A DNA stretch of 64,000 nt from positions 1,270,501 to 1,334,500 of the forward strand of contig JBBBDQ010001187.1 of NCBI GenBank assembly GCA_037127315.1. The letters run 5' to 3'. The translations under genes and the position numbers were made by a program. The notes beneath the pieces are model-generated. The model was not told the DNA's origin. It did no database searches and saw only the letters and a program-made list of their open reading frames with translations. Source of the stretch: Ascarosepion bandense. Its lineage: Eukaryota > Mollusca > Cephalopoda > Sepiida > Sepiidae. This document shows positions 1 through 10,672 of this stretch, one piece after another; positions within the stretch are counted from its first letter, which is position 1, and every line of letters starts with the position of its first letter.

Positions 1-1021
1 ACATATCATAAGAATGTCCAACTCCTTAGAACGCTTAGGTTTGCCTTAATTTAGGATATCGAATAATTGTCGAATAAATAGGCCCTAAAGCACACACTCC
101 AAAATGCGATAGGCACTCCATTTTCTAATTGTTTCACAAACCGTTTCTACTCCGATGAGATTTTTTGTAAAAATATATTCTTAAGCATTTCGACAGTCAT
201 TTTTCTCATAGATATACGTGTTCTTAAGAATGATGATTGCTGTTCGCTTCAACAGTTTTTGGTTTCTGATTTAGATTCTTCTCTAATGGATGTCGTAAAT
301 GGATCAATTTTAATAATTGCAAGAGAATGTCTGGATAGCGAACTATCAAAATTTAGAAAATTCAGTTTTTTCGTAAAGTATCATTCTTTACTCAACATGG
401 CCGAAGCTTTTGCCGCGGTTCAGAACAGTAACGATACAGCTTAAATCTTAATATAAGGTCACCTACCATTAAGGTTACACCAAAAACGAAATTCATAAAA
501 GATTAATAGAAAATGATAACAGATTGAACACGCTTCTCAGATATAAAAAAATGAAATGCAAATTTCATTTACTATAATTTAACCTTATAGCAGACAAACA
601 TTATACGGACTTCGAAGTTGAGATTTTTGCTAAGGACAGCGTAATGTTCATTCTTTCAGCTCCGATACATGTTTATCCGTTAAGTTTAGAGCCACGTTTG
701 GAAAACGTCAGTAAACACTACATATTGGATATATGTAAAATCAAATTTGTAAGATGATATGGGTCTGAGAAGTTTAAATATGGTCTAGAAAAACACAGCC
801 ATATTCCAGTGCATAAGAAAAAAATAAATTTACTTAAATATATAGGCAGGCAAGTTTGCAAACAAAAGATAGAATACGTAAGCCACTTGGAAATCATAGT
901 GCATCATATAGAGAATAAAAGCACATACATGGATCTATTTATAGACAACTATAGGAATAAATACACACAAATAAACAATAGAAAACTCATCATACGCACA
1001 CGTATATACGTTCATAAAAGA
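1..1021. other. AT-rich intergenic sequence, nothing recognised
   Basis: Short open frames occur here, the longest being 61 and 85 codons, but none has a recognisable domain or a supporting codon pattern. No repeat family found elsewhere in the window is evident. Confidence 0.5.
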
Positions 1022-1050
1022 GAATATATATATATATATATATATATAGT
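1022..1050. repeat. (TA)n microsatellite
   Basis: A short uninterrupted TA dinucleotide run. Confidence 0.9.
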
Positions 1051-1439
1051 CAGGGAAATCATTTAATTATCGTTCATTTAATTATCGTTCATAATATATA
1101 ACTTCTCGGAGATGGTCCATTCATATTATTCAGCAATTAAAGTGTTGTGGATTAGTTTTCGCACTGAAGGTTATAAGCGTGCTATGTCGGTTGCTAATCG
1201 ACTTAACGGACGCAAAATGTTAGGAACTTGGTAATCTTCCACTAAAAGCTGCCTCCTTAGTTTTCGGCTAACTGCCGACTAATATCAACTGCCTATGAGT
1301 TCTACCGAACTCCAATAGAAGTCAAAAGACCTCTTATGAACTTCCCGTTAACTCCTGTTTATATAGGATGGAGAGTCCATTACCTGAGGAATAGGTGTGT
1401 TTCTCGACAACAACTTTTTTTTATAAAAAGTGCTCAATA

Positions 1440-1440
<1 letters not shown>
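1051..1440. other. Intergenic sequence, nothing recognised
   Basis: Moderately complex sequence with no long open frame and no match to the other repeats seen in the window. Confidence 0.5.
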
Positions 1441-1484
<44 letters not shown>

Positions 1485-1490
1485 GGGGGG
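1441..1490. repeat. (TA)n microsatellite followed by a G8 run
   Basis: About 20 TA units end directly in eight consecutive G residues. CA-rich sequence follows at about 1560-1625. Confidence 0.9.
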
Positions 1491-1821
1491 CGTGTATGTA
1501 TGTATATATTTATACACTCATAACATTCTTATATGTATATATATAACAACAGCCACAAACAGATAAACACACGAATGCACACACAACCACACAAAATACA
1601 CACACAGATATATACACACACATATATATGCATCTATATATGCATACAAGATAAAGAAGAATGAGCATAAGATGCAGCATAAGCTTTGCTGTTTTATCTG
1701 CATACTCTTTTTCTGTAATAAGAACTACAATGCTTACTTCTGTGTTGTTTCTGTTGATTAGCAAATGATTTTATAGTATATGAAACTCACTAAATTTTCA
1801 AGACAGCAATTTTACATATAT

Positions 1822-3235
1822 ATTTTTTATAATCCTTTCACCCAAACAAGTCAGTTTTTGGATTGGGTTTACATAAGAGGATTGGAAAAAGAAGAAAGAA
1901 AAATAAGGTAGTGTCTGTGCCGGAAAAAGGATAAGAGAAAAAAGAAGATAAATGATAACGATAGGCGCTGCAATTAAACTCTTATACATTATCAGGGAAG
2001 CAAGTATACGGAAGGGCGGGAATTGTGAAAAAAGAAACTGTTGGAATAGAAGTGGCGGTTACATTTGATTATTTTGACTCTAAAAGGTGGGATTTTCTTG
2101 TCAATTTGTTAGCTTGAGTAAATTTGTGTAGACTTTGGTAGGTAAGCTCGTCAGAGCAGAAGCCGTGAAATTTGTGTAGACTTTGGGAGGTAAGCTCGTC
2201 AGAGCAGAAGCCGTGAAATTTCTGTAGACTTTGGGAGGTAAGCTCGTCAGAGCAGAAGCAGTGAAATTTGTGTAGACTTTGGGAGGTAAGCTCGTCAGAG
2301 CAGAAGCCGTGAAATTTGTGTAGACTTTGGGAGGTAAGCTCGTCAGAGCAGAAGCCGTGAAATTATATGTAGACTTTGGGAGGTAAGCTCGTCAGAGCAG
2401 AAGCCGTGAAATTTGTGTAGACTTTGGGAGGTAAGCTCGTCAGAGCAGAAGCCGTGAAATTTGTGTAGACTTTGGGAGGTAAGCTCGTCAGAGCAGAAGC
2501 CGTGAAATTTGTGTAGACTTTGGGAGGTAAGCTCGTCAGAGCAGAAGCCGTGAAATTTGTGTAGACTTTGGGAGGTAAGCTCGTCAGAGCAGAAGTCGTG
2601 AAATTTGTGTAGACTTTGGGAGGTAAGCTCGTCAGAGCAGAAGCCGTGAAATTTGTGTAGACTTTGGGAGGTAAGCTCGTCCGAGCAGAAGCCGTGAAAT
2701 TTGTGTAGACTTTGGTAGGTAAGACCGTCAGAGCAGAAGCCGTGAAATTTGTGTAGACTTTGGGAGGTAAGCTCGTCAGAGCAGAAGCCGTGAAATTTGT
2801 GTAGACTTTGGGTGGTAAGCTCGTCAGAGCAGAAGTCGTGAAATTTGTGTAGACTTTGGGAGGTAAGCTCGTCAGAGCAGAAGCCGTGAAATTTGTGTAG
2901 ACTTTGGGAGGTAAGCTCGTCAGAGCAGAAGCCGTGAAATTTGTGTAGACTTTGGGAGGTAAGCTCGTCAGTGCAGAAGCCGTGAAATTTGTGTAGACTT
3001 TGGGAGGTAAGCTCGTCAGAGCAGAAGCCGTGAAATTATATGTAGAAGATACAGAAGGAACCCATATCCCATCGATGAAAATGTGACTAAAGTTAAGCTG
3101 CTATCAAATAGGGATCCATTACAATGGAATTTGTCCACTCGCAGGAGCTATGAATATCAGGAGCATCCGACCGGATTTGGCAACAGTATTCAATGCAAAA
3201 AAGGATGATAGATTTGCATACGTGCAAGATTGATT
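1822..3235 (-). mobile_element. LINE-A 3' fragment, minus strand, containing a minisatellite
   Basis: The left part (1822-2117) matches the LINE-A 3' UTR tail and the region just after the RT C-terminus as seen at 33322-33680 and 47955-48330. The right part (3041-3235) matches the antisense of the RT C-terminal coding region ('CHIWSGAPA' and upstream), including the stretch around ATTCAATGCA. Between them, the segment coding for 'GFCSDEL' in intact copies has been expanded into the tandem array at 2118-3043. The copy is old, with many substitutions, and cannot code. Confidence 0.8.
2118..3043. repeat. 48-bp minisatellite, about 19 copies, born inside a LINE
   Basis: Near-identical 48-bp units run head to tail. 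Each contains AGCTCGTCAGAGCAGAAGCC followed by GTGAAATTTGTGTAGAC and TTTGGGAGGT. Two units (near 2360 and at the right end) carry ATAT in place of TGT, making them 1 bp longer. On the minus strand the unit is 16 codons with no stop and stays in the LINE frame (G-F-C-S-D-E-L), but it has no ATG. There are no unique spacers, so this is not a CRISPR-like array. Confidence 0.95.
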
Positions 3236-4040
3236 CTGATACACAAACAATCACACACACACACACACACACATGTATTTATATAATCGCTGTCTAAAAA
3301 TATGTGATAAATGTATAGTTATAACGTATGCTATATTTACGAGTTTAAGTGCTCAATAACAGCAATAGATCGTATGTAAATATACAAGTTAATATTGATT
3401 TTAGCGCAGAGCAGCGACGATCTTTTACATTTGAGTATGAAAAATGTACGTTTAAGTATGAGAAAGACTGTCGCCGCTTGGTGTTGACTTCATCTCTGCT
3501 TGTACACACACACACACACACAGTCACAGGCAGATAAACACATGTATGTGTGTGTGTGCGTGTGTCTGGGTTTGTGTTTGCGTATGCAATCTTCTACATA
3601 AGTTAAGTGAAGTTTTGGCAAACCATCTTCCTAAGCGCAAAAATCTTTTTCTTAATTTTAAATTTAGAACGAAACAAGCTTACAGCAAAATGAAAACAGA
3701 AAATTTGACTTGTCATTCCTCCAAATTTCATCAGCTACTGAAACAGACATTTTAGTCAAATCCAAAATTAGATTAGCTTCCGGAGCCTAGAAAAGGCCCG
3801 TCTAACAAAAAAATTAAGTGATAAAAATGTATTGTGCTGACAACGGCCTTTGTGAGCGTATTTGAAACAATAAACAGAAATGATAAAAAAAAAGGAGGCA
3901 TCTATTAGTTCCAATAAACGCAAAACGATAACAACTTCTCGTACACAGGATTTTTTGTCTCATTATGTTTGTCTTGAACGATAATAATTCTTTCTTCCAG
4001 ACAACCCTACGCAGTTAATAGCCAATCAGTCCAAGAGCTT
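3236..4040. other. Intergenic sequence with CA/TG microsatellites
   Basis: (CA)n lies at about 3250-3273 and 3505-3523, and TG-rich sequence at 3545-3580. Several small open frames owe their length to the dinucleotide runs. No gene was recognised. Confidence 0.6.
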
Positions 4041-4046
4041 AGAGAT

Positions 4047-4545
4047 TTTTTTTATAATCATATCGCCACAAGCAAGGCATTTTACTACCACTGTTTGCAG
4101 GGGTTTACATAGGAGGAAAGCTATGAGAAAGAGTGACAGGTTAGAGGGGGTGTCAGGAAGTGGGTATGAAAAGGATGAGAATACTGATGAGAATGAAGTG
4201 GACGGAGAAGCATGAGAGAGAGAGAGAGAGACAGAGAGAGAGAGAGAGGGACAGAGAGACAGAGAGACAGAGAAACAAAGAGAATGTAAGTTAGTGAGAT
4301 AGGAGATGACTATTGACTTTACATCTAAATTCTTGGAGATTGTAGCTGTCGGGGAAGCAAGTAAATGGAAGGGAATTCCACAGGCAGGAAGTGCAAGAAA
4401 AGAAGCTGCTGGAGTAGAATTTGCGATTTTACATTTTATTGGCTTCACAGTAAAAGGTGGGGAACTAGTTGCTAATCTTGTTGCTCGAGTAAATTCATAT
4501 ATAGGGGGCACCAGTGAGCTTATTTTGAGCAGAATAGTTGGAATA
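4047..4545 (-). mobile_element. LINE-A 5'-truncated 3' end, minus strand
   Basis: The plus strand begins with TTTATAATCATATCGCC, the complement of the LINE-A tail. It continues through the 3' UTR to the antisense of the RT C-terminus, which reads F-T-R-A-T-R-L-A-T on the minus strand near 4470-4500. A GA/CAGA microsatellite (4213-4275) has grown inside the 3' UTR. The 161-codon minus-strand open frame here is a by-product of this fragment, not a gene. Confidence 0.8.
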
Positions 4546-4654
4546 TTAATTTTTATTGAAAGAACCCTGAACTTTTCTTCATTTGCTGTTGTAGGTTGTA
4601 TGAAACCATAAATTATTTTAGATTGTAAGAATTTTATTTTTAGATAACAATGTT

Positions 4655-4938
4655 TACGTGATATAAATCTTACTTATTAATCCATATCTGAGGGAGAAGT
4701 CGTGAGTTCATACTTTTCCCAAGTATATTTTCGGATAAATTAATATAATTAACCAAACATCTCTCAGTTCTCCGATTAATATTACCGAGTCACTGTTGAT
4801 TACATCACCCACACGTCCGAGCTTTAAGCATCTGCTTTTGCCAGCGATCAACCACGTCGATATTGAACAGGCTCAAAGTTGCTTAACATCTGTGATCGTA
4901 TGGGAACTGATGTTTCAACGTGAGGTAAACGTAAGACT
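4655..4938 (-). mobile_element. Composite 5S rRNA/tRNA-derived SINE, minus strand (old copy)
   Basis: Read on the minus strand, 4938-4822 is a diverged but full-length 5S rRNA-like sequence. It begins GTCTTACG and includes the complements of AGTTGCTTAAC and GTGATCG. It is followed within a few bases by a tRNA-derived SINE-1-like head (about 4821-4740) and a short body ending near 4655 with a TTAATAAGTAAGATTT-type end. Order and orientation match the copies at 20365 and 28519. Confidence 0.7.
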
Positions 4939-4945
4939 TTCAAAC

Positions 4946-5629
4946 CTTCAGAGTAATTTTTCACATTCTGTAATATTGTTGACTATTCTTGCAAATGTTG
5001 TTATTTGTTCCTAAATTATTTCGTTTTGAGTCTTCCTAGCTGTTGTGGGATCTCCCCTTTTTCTATGATAATGGACTCGACTTGAGTATACATATACTCT
5101 TGCAATAGGTGAACCGCAGAGATCCGTGTGTTACCGAATACTGAAGTTTCACAAAGAATAACGCGTCAGTAGTCATAGTAGCTCTGAGCTTCACTCAGCC
5201 AGAATAGTATTACACAGGACTCGTCAGTTCCGACGTGGACATACTAATACTAGTGCGGCTTCACTTCAAAGATTTGTATATATATATTCCTTACTAATCG
5301 TATTCCTGGATTACCAACCTGCGTTCCAGTTTGTATCTTTACGTTTAATATAACTTATTTTTCTATCTCAAATATCTGTTTTGCTGTTCATTATTTTGTG
5401 CGGTTCCTCACCAGGAATCCACAGCATTTGCGTAATTTGTTTTTGTTTGTTTTTAAGGGTAAATCAAATCCTTTTAAGTTCTTCAATGTCAAGATTTTAT
5501 TCTGTTATGAGTTTTTGTATTTTTTCTAATAATGTATCGCTTGTATTTTTTTCTATTAAAATGCATTAAAGGTAAATCTCTTTTTTTTTTCTAAGCATTT
5601 TTACATTTTCATGTTCCTTATTTTCCCAT
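4946..5629. other. AT-rich intergenic sequence, nothing recognised
   Basis: No long open frame, no match to the other repeats in the window, and only a short TATATATA run near 5278. Confidence 0.5.
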
Positions 5630-5790
5630 AGCTGTGATCTCAGCAGGTACTGCTACCACTGGTCAGGGAAGACCTTAGAACAACAGCAATTAAGAGGTGG
5701 TTCCGTACTACTCAAAACCTTCCGATCAGAAGCCTTGCTACCGAATGTAATTTATCGTCATACCTAGGTCGACCTCGTATCATTCCAAGA
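5630..5790 (-). repeat. Interspersed repeat R1, minus strand copy
   Basis: The complement shares CACCTCTTAATTGCTGT and flanking sequence with 29425-29650 and 39480-39610. I do not recognise the family. No ends could be defined and no coding potential is seen. Confidence 0.55.
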
Positions 5791-5937
5791 TCCGTAACAC
5801 GGTTGAATGTGAGGCTGTGCTTATCAACAACTTGTGCGTTTTTTAAACCCGAAAAATATTTTCGATTGTAAAAATAATTCAGATTTTTGTGTGTGTGTGA
5901 ATATTATATTAACATTCTTTTTCTTTGCGATACAAGT

Positions 5938-6045
5938 AATTCTATTTAACTCATAACTTGGGAGAGGAGATAGGTTCGAAAGGTCATTTACGCGTAAATG
6001 AACGTAATGAAACCGACTTGAATTTGAAAATAACACTCAAGTTTT
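5938..6045 (-). mobile_element. SINE-1 fragment, minus strand
   Basis: It matches the complement of the SINE-1 middle region: ATTTAACTCATAACT corresponds to the conserved AGTTATGGGTTAAAT, followed by the ACGCGTAA-type element and the region after the B box. Both ends are missing. Confidence 0.55.
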
Positions 6046-6469
6046 TCAATCCGAAATTTTAATAATTATACAACCGTGTGACTGAGTTTATCTATATTAT
6101 CTATCTTGTCCACTTAGTTGTCAATCACAGTAATTGGTTCTTTTGCAATGGGCACTATATGTAGGACGTTTTATATGAACAATTTACACAAACATAGTCG
6201 CAGTAGAAAACGTAGCGACAAGTAGAAAACTTAGATTAGTAACAAAACAGGAACAAAAATTAGGCAGAAAAGATAAGAACCAAAAAAAAAAAATAAAAAA
6301 AAAAAAAATAATAAATAATTCAAAAAATAAGATCACACTGGCTAAACTTACCAGTTGCAGGCTGACTGACAGAAAAAAGTTAAGAAAATTCCAAAAATTA
6401 TCTTCATTTTGTTTCTTCTATTCAGTTCTGGAAAGTTTAAGTTACCTTAAGTAAGCAGTAACAGACAGT
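6046..6469. other. Intergenic, with an A-rich tract
   Basis: An A-rich tract at about 6280-6310 and no recognisable coding sequence. It could include the unrecognised 5' flank of the LINE that follows. Confidence 0.45.
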
Positions 6470-6721
6470 AGTGTGAGGGGGGGAATCGCCTCAAAGCCAT
6501 GTGTCCAGTTAGCAAGGGAGGGAGAGAGAACAATAAAATAAAAAAAAACAAACATGGCCGGTCTTAGAATTCCTACATATAACCAAAACCCTAATATACC
6601 AAACCTCCTGGTTGCTGCTTCCGACTGGTAGTTAGGAGCCCGAACTCTTGCGTAGCGTCTTGAGAGGCTGCTCTGATCAACAGTTGAATAATATCGGGGT
6701 TCCTTTAGTGCCATTTCGCGC

Positions 6722-7753
6722 ATGGACGGGCGTTCCTGCATGAATTTCCGATGGGCAACCCCATCTGACCCTACTCTAGACCTCTTTGTATGCAAAACTA
6801 TAACCAGCATGAAATTAAACAAACAAAATATCAAGCCTAAACCAGCTAGTCGTAAATCGCCCAAACCTATCTGCGTTACCTTCACAAATATACGAGGTAT
6901 TCGCAGTAACTTTAATAGTGTAGAATCTTTCCTTCTAACTAACTCACCCGATATCTTAGCTATATGTGAGACTAACCTTGACCCTTCTATCCCCTCTTCA
7001 GAGCTGTTCGTTCCTGGTTATCTTCCTCTCTTCAGGAAGGACTCCAATGTACATATGCTGCATGGGCTTGGTGTATATGTCAGCGAACAACTCCCCCTAG
7101 CCAGGGTCACATCTCTTGAATCCCTTGATCATTCCTTCATATGCTTCCGTCTCTCACTTCTAAGCTCGGTTAGCTATCTATTCTTCCTCTACCGCTCCCC
7201 CTCCTCCTCTGACTGTACGGTACTTGATTGCATCTCTACTAATATCGACAGGGCCATTTCTTCTCACCCATCTGCCCATATATTTGTGTTTGGCGATTTT
7301 AACGCCCACCACACCAAGTGGCTTGAAAACTCAGCCACCGACCTTGCTGGGATCCGCACAATGCACTTTTCAATAGCCCAAGCTCTAACGCAAGTGGTGG
7401 ACTTCCCCACGCATTTCTCTAAAAACCCTAACGGAAGGGACTCTTTACTCGACCTTTGCTTTACCTCCATCCCAGACTCCTGCACTACCAGGCAACTCTG
7501 CCCCCTCGGAAACTCTGACCACGCCGTAGTCTCCGTAAACATATCAATCAGCACTAACTCTACTCGAGAAAACCAGACCAGCAGAATATCATACTGCTAC
7601 CAAAGAGCCGACTGGGACTCGTTCAGGGACTTCCTCTGCGACGTCCCCTGGAACAAGGTCTTTGATCTTCCTGTCGAAGACTGTGCCTCCGAAGTCTCCT
7701 CTTGGGTTAAGGCTGGCATCGATGCTTTATCCCTGCCAGAAAATTCCAACTAA
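6722..7753 (+). pseudogene. LINE-A endonuclease region (APE-like), frame broken at its end
   Basis: This is the N-terminal apurinic-like endonuclease that nicks target DNA for target-primed reverse transcription. Family hallmarks are visible along the 343 codons: TNIRGIRSNF near residue 54, AICETNLD with the catalytic-type Glu near 79, VFGDFNAHHTKW near 189, and GNSDHAVV near 263, the terminal SDH motif. The reading frame ends at TAA (7751-7753) where intact relatives run on into the RT. The pattern fits two single-base deletions, one shortly before 7735 and one near 7780. They move the coding frame one position each, so the linker between them lies in a third frame. The start ATG is the first in this frame; the true start is unproven. 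Confidence 0.88.
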
Positions 7754-9518
7754 AACCAAATTCGTCCCCCGGTTCTCACCCGCTTGCTCGGCCGCTATTG
7801 CCCACAGGAACCATTTCTTCCGGCTCTATCGAAGCTGCTCGTCGAACCAAAACAGGCGCCTTTTCACCTCAGCACGGAACAAGTGTAAAAAAGTATTGAA
7901 CGAAGCCAAGAGGGCGTTTGCTACCAGAATGAGGCAACGCATAGCATCCTCTAAGTTTGGCTCCAAACATTACTGGCGTCTCTGCAAAGGCGTGCTCAGC
8001 AGAAACAAGACTTCAATTCCCCCACTAATCAATGAATTTGAAATTCTCACCTCCCCAGTCAACAAGGCTGAATGCTTTTCCCGTAGATTCTCAACCAATT
8101 CGACACTGGACTCGTTAGGAATACCTACACCAGACTTCCCACCCAGAACTAAGGCTCAACTAAATAACGTCCACATTACACCCTCGCTGGTCGCCAAGGT
8201 AATTGCGCAACTTGACCCACACAAAGCGAGCGGCGGTGACGGAATCCCAGTCATAGTACTGAAGAAATGTGCCCCAGAACTCTCCGCTGTCCTCTCTAAA
8301 CCCTATAACCTCTGCCTATCTGCTTCCTTCTTTCCTGCCTGGGGGAAGTCCTCCTGTGTAGTTCCTGTATTTAAGAATTCGGGCAAACCCTCAGACCCCG
8401 CCAATTACCGTCCTATTAGTCTCCTTCCAATCTTTGGCAAAGTTTTCGAAGCCATTATCAACGCCGAGGTGATTCAGCATCTTATGTCCAACGGGCTTCT
8501 CTCTGACAAACAGTATGGGTTTCGCTTCACCAGGTCTACTGCTGATATGCTAACGACCATTACCGAGTACATATACCAGGCACTCGACAAGAATGGTGAA
8601 GCCCGAACCGTTGCCTTGGATATCTCCAAAGCATTCTACAGGGTCTGGCATGCTGGCCTCTTGTGCAAACTGCGGAGCTACGGGATAACTGGACATCTGT
8701 TTGACCTCATCCAGTCTTTCCTCTCTAACCGCACATTGAAGGTGGTATTAAATGGGCATATCTCCCAAAACTACCATACGAACGCGGGCGTCCCTCAAGG
8801 TTCTATCCTAGGACCCACGCTCTTCCTGATCTACATTAATGATCTCCCCGACACCATTAGATCCCAAGTTGGCATGTATGCCGACGACACAACAATCTAC
8901 TCCCGTATCGATCAGAAACCAGGTATGGACGACAAAGTGAACCTCGCTGCCGTACTTGAAAGGGACCTCCAATCCGTAGTGGCCTGGGGTAGGAAATGGT
9001 TGGTAAATTTCAATGCCTCTAAAACAAAGCTGTTATCAACTAATCACCATAGACAATCGCATCTACCTCCCATTAGCATGGGACAGGCTAGCCTCCCAGA
9101 GAGTCAAATACTACGCCTCCTTGGCCTTACACTCTCGGCGGACCTCAAATGGAATGACTATATTGAATCCATTGCCAAATCTGCTGCTATGAAAGTCGGC
9201 TCCCTGTGCAGGGCCCGGAAGTTTTTCCCACCTGAATCTATTCTGCACATATACAAATCTACCATCCGCCCGTGTATTGAATATTGCTGCCATATCTGGT
9301 CGGGTGCCCCTGCTACTCTCCTTGGGCTTCTTGACAAAATACAAAGGATGATCTGTAACGTGGTTGATACTGACTTGGCAGACCGGCTGCAACCGCTCTC
9401 TCACCGGCGTGATGTGGATTCCCTGTGCCTCTTCTACAAGTACTTTCATGGCTTCTGCTCCGATGAGCTTAGATCACTGGTGCCGCCTAAGCACGAATTA
9501 CACGAGATACTAGATTAG
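7746..9518 (+). pseudogene. LINE-A reverse transcriptase region, inactive
   Basis: This is the RNA-dependent DNA polymerase of the LINE, in the +1-shifted frame. Motifs in order: a linker with FSPACSAAIAHRNH (about 7775); NYRPISLLPIFGKVFEAI (8404 on); GFRFTRSTADML (about 8519); motif A LDISKAFYRVWH (8616-8651); VPQGSILGPTLF (8791-8826); and the catalytic box YADD (8877-8888). The C-terminal part reads LTLSADLKWNDYI, then CHIWSGAPA and GFCSDELRSLVPP, ending at TAG (9516-9518). The motif A aspartate of LDIS (8619) is intact. The conserved second Asp of the AFD signature is Tyr (TAC at 8637-8639), probably by one G-to-T change. The frame upstream of 7746 is only the tail of an overlapping frame. 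With the frameshift, the copy should be dead. Confidence 0.9.
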
Positions 9519-10050
9519 CAACTAGGTCCCACCCTTTTACAGTTAAACAAATAAGATGTAACCGTAAATTCTACTCCAACAGCTTCTTTTCTCGCGCTTC
9601 CCGCCTGTGGAACTCCCTTCCACAAGTCTGCTTTCCCGACAGTTACAATCTCCAGGTATTTAAATGTAGGGTCAATAGACACCTCCTATCACACTAACTC
9701 CCAACTATTCTCACAACACTCTCATCTACCCAACCCTCATTCTCGCTATCCTTACCCGCCTATCACCCACCCTCTGTCATTTCCTATATTTAATCAGCCT
9801 TTCTCCACTCTACGTAGCCCCCTGCGCAGTAGTGGCAGTGACATGCCTTGCTCGGGGTGAAACGCTTATAAAAAAAACCCAAAAAAAACTTCGTCTTCAT
9901 TTAAGATTTATGTCAATTTTTTGGAGACCACGCCTTTCTACAAGACTCGATGAATACTGAATTTGCACAGGTTTTAAGTAGCCTAGACACTCTAAAGAAC
10001 TTTGGTGATTCTGATTGCCTACAGGCCTTAGGCAATACCAAACCTACACA

Positions 10051-10672
10051 TGAATTGACGGTAAATGTTTATTTTAGGTCCCGAAGGCTTTTCCTCATTC
10101 AAATTTATCCGAAATAGCATTATTTCTGTGCAAATGTATATGCTGAACTCAAATCAACAATTAGTTATTGAAGAAATTTAAATTTATTGATCTTAACGAG
10201 TATAAAAGAACGAACTTCATCTCGCACTTTTTGTCTCCCGTAACTCTCACGAAGTCGTGTAATAAACTGCAGAATGACTTTCGGCCTATTTCTGCCTATT
10301 TACTTCCTTTACATAAATTTCCGCCTATTTAATTCCTGTAATGAAAATAATAAGTGTAGAAAAAATCGCGTATTACTTTCTTTACAGGAAGCAAATAGGC
10401 GGAAGTTTTAGCAAAAGTAAGTAATTAGGCTGAAAATAGACCGAAATTTGTTGTCCTACGCCGAAAGTCATTCAGCAGTTAATTACATGTCTGCGTTAGA
10501 GTTACGGGAGACAAAATGTAGTTCGATTTTTTTCTGGACGTTCAGATCAATAAAGGTAGGTTTCTTTAATAACTAATTGTTGATTTGAGTTCAGCATATA
10601 CATTTACACAGAAATAATGCTATTTTTGATAAATTTGAAGAGGGACCTAAAACTAAAATTGACCGAATTGAC
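10051..10672. repeat. Large foldback (inverted repeat), arms about 310 bp
   Basis: The left arm (10051-about 10341) and right arm (about 10382-10672) are reverse complements over nearly their whole length. Anchor strings include TATATGCTGAACTCAAATCA, TTTGTCTCCCGTAACTCT and GACTTTCGGC with their complements. The innermost pairing is TTCCTGTAA (10333) with TTACAGGAA (10382), around a short centre at about 10361. Arm divergence looks like 10-20%. There is no open reading frame, and no target-site duplication was identified. It could be a MITE-like foldback element or an inverted duplication. Confidence 0.9.

Larger units (their letters stand above)
6470..9889 (+). mobile_element. LINE-A, near full-length non-LTR retrotransposon (Jockey/CR1-like)
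   Basis: This is the longest element of the family. It has a possible 5' leader (boundary uncertain), endonuclease and reverse transcriptase regions, and a 3' UTR (9519-9889) ending in GCTCGGGGTGAAAC and an A-rich tail. The same 3' UTR recurs at 16316, 22797, 33322, 47955 and elsewhere, which defines the family. No separate ORF1 (gag-like) was found upstream, so the copy may be slightly 5'-truncated or the family may have one ORF. No target-site duplication was found. It is inactive: the frame breaks between endonuclease and RT, and one RT motif residue is mutated. Base composition is clearly less AT-rich than the surroundings. Confidence 0.9.

Noticed and set aside
2118..3043. Regular direct repeats resembling a CRISPR array
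   Set aside because: The units are contiguous 48-bp copies with no unique spacers, lie in a LINE fragment, and the sequence is eukaryotic.
4026..4511. 161-codon minus-strand open frame
   Set aside because: Its length comes from a LINE 3' UTR and a GA microsatellite read as Ser/Leu repeats; only the first residues are LINE coding sequence.
6442..6885. 147-codon minus-strand open frame
   Set aside because: It overlaps the LINE-A leader and endonuclease start on the opposite strand, has no recognisable domain, and is a shadow of the element.
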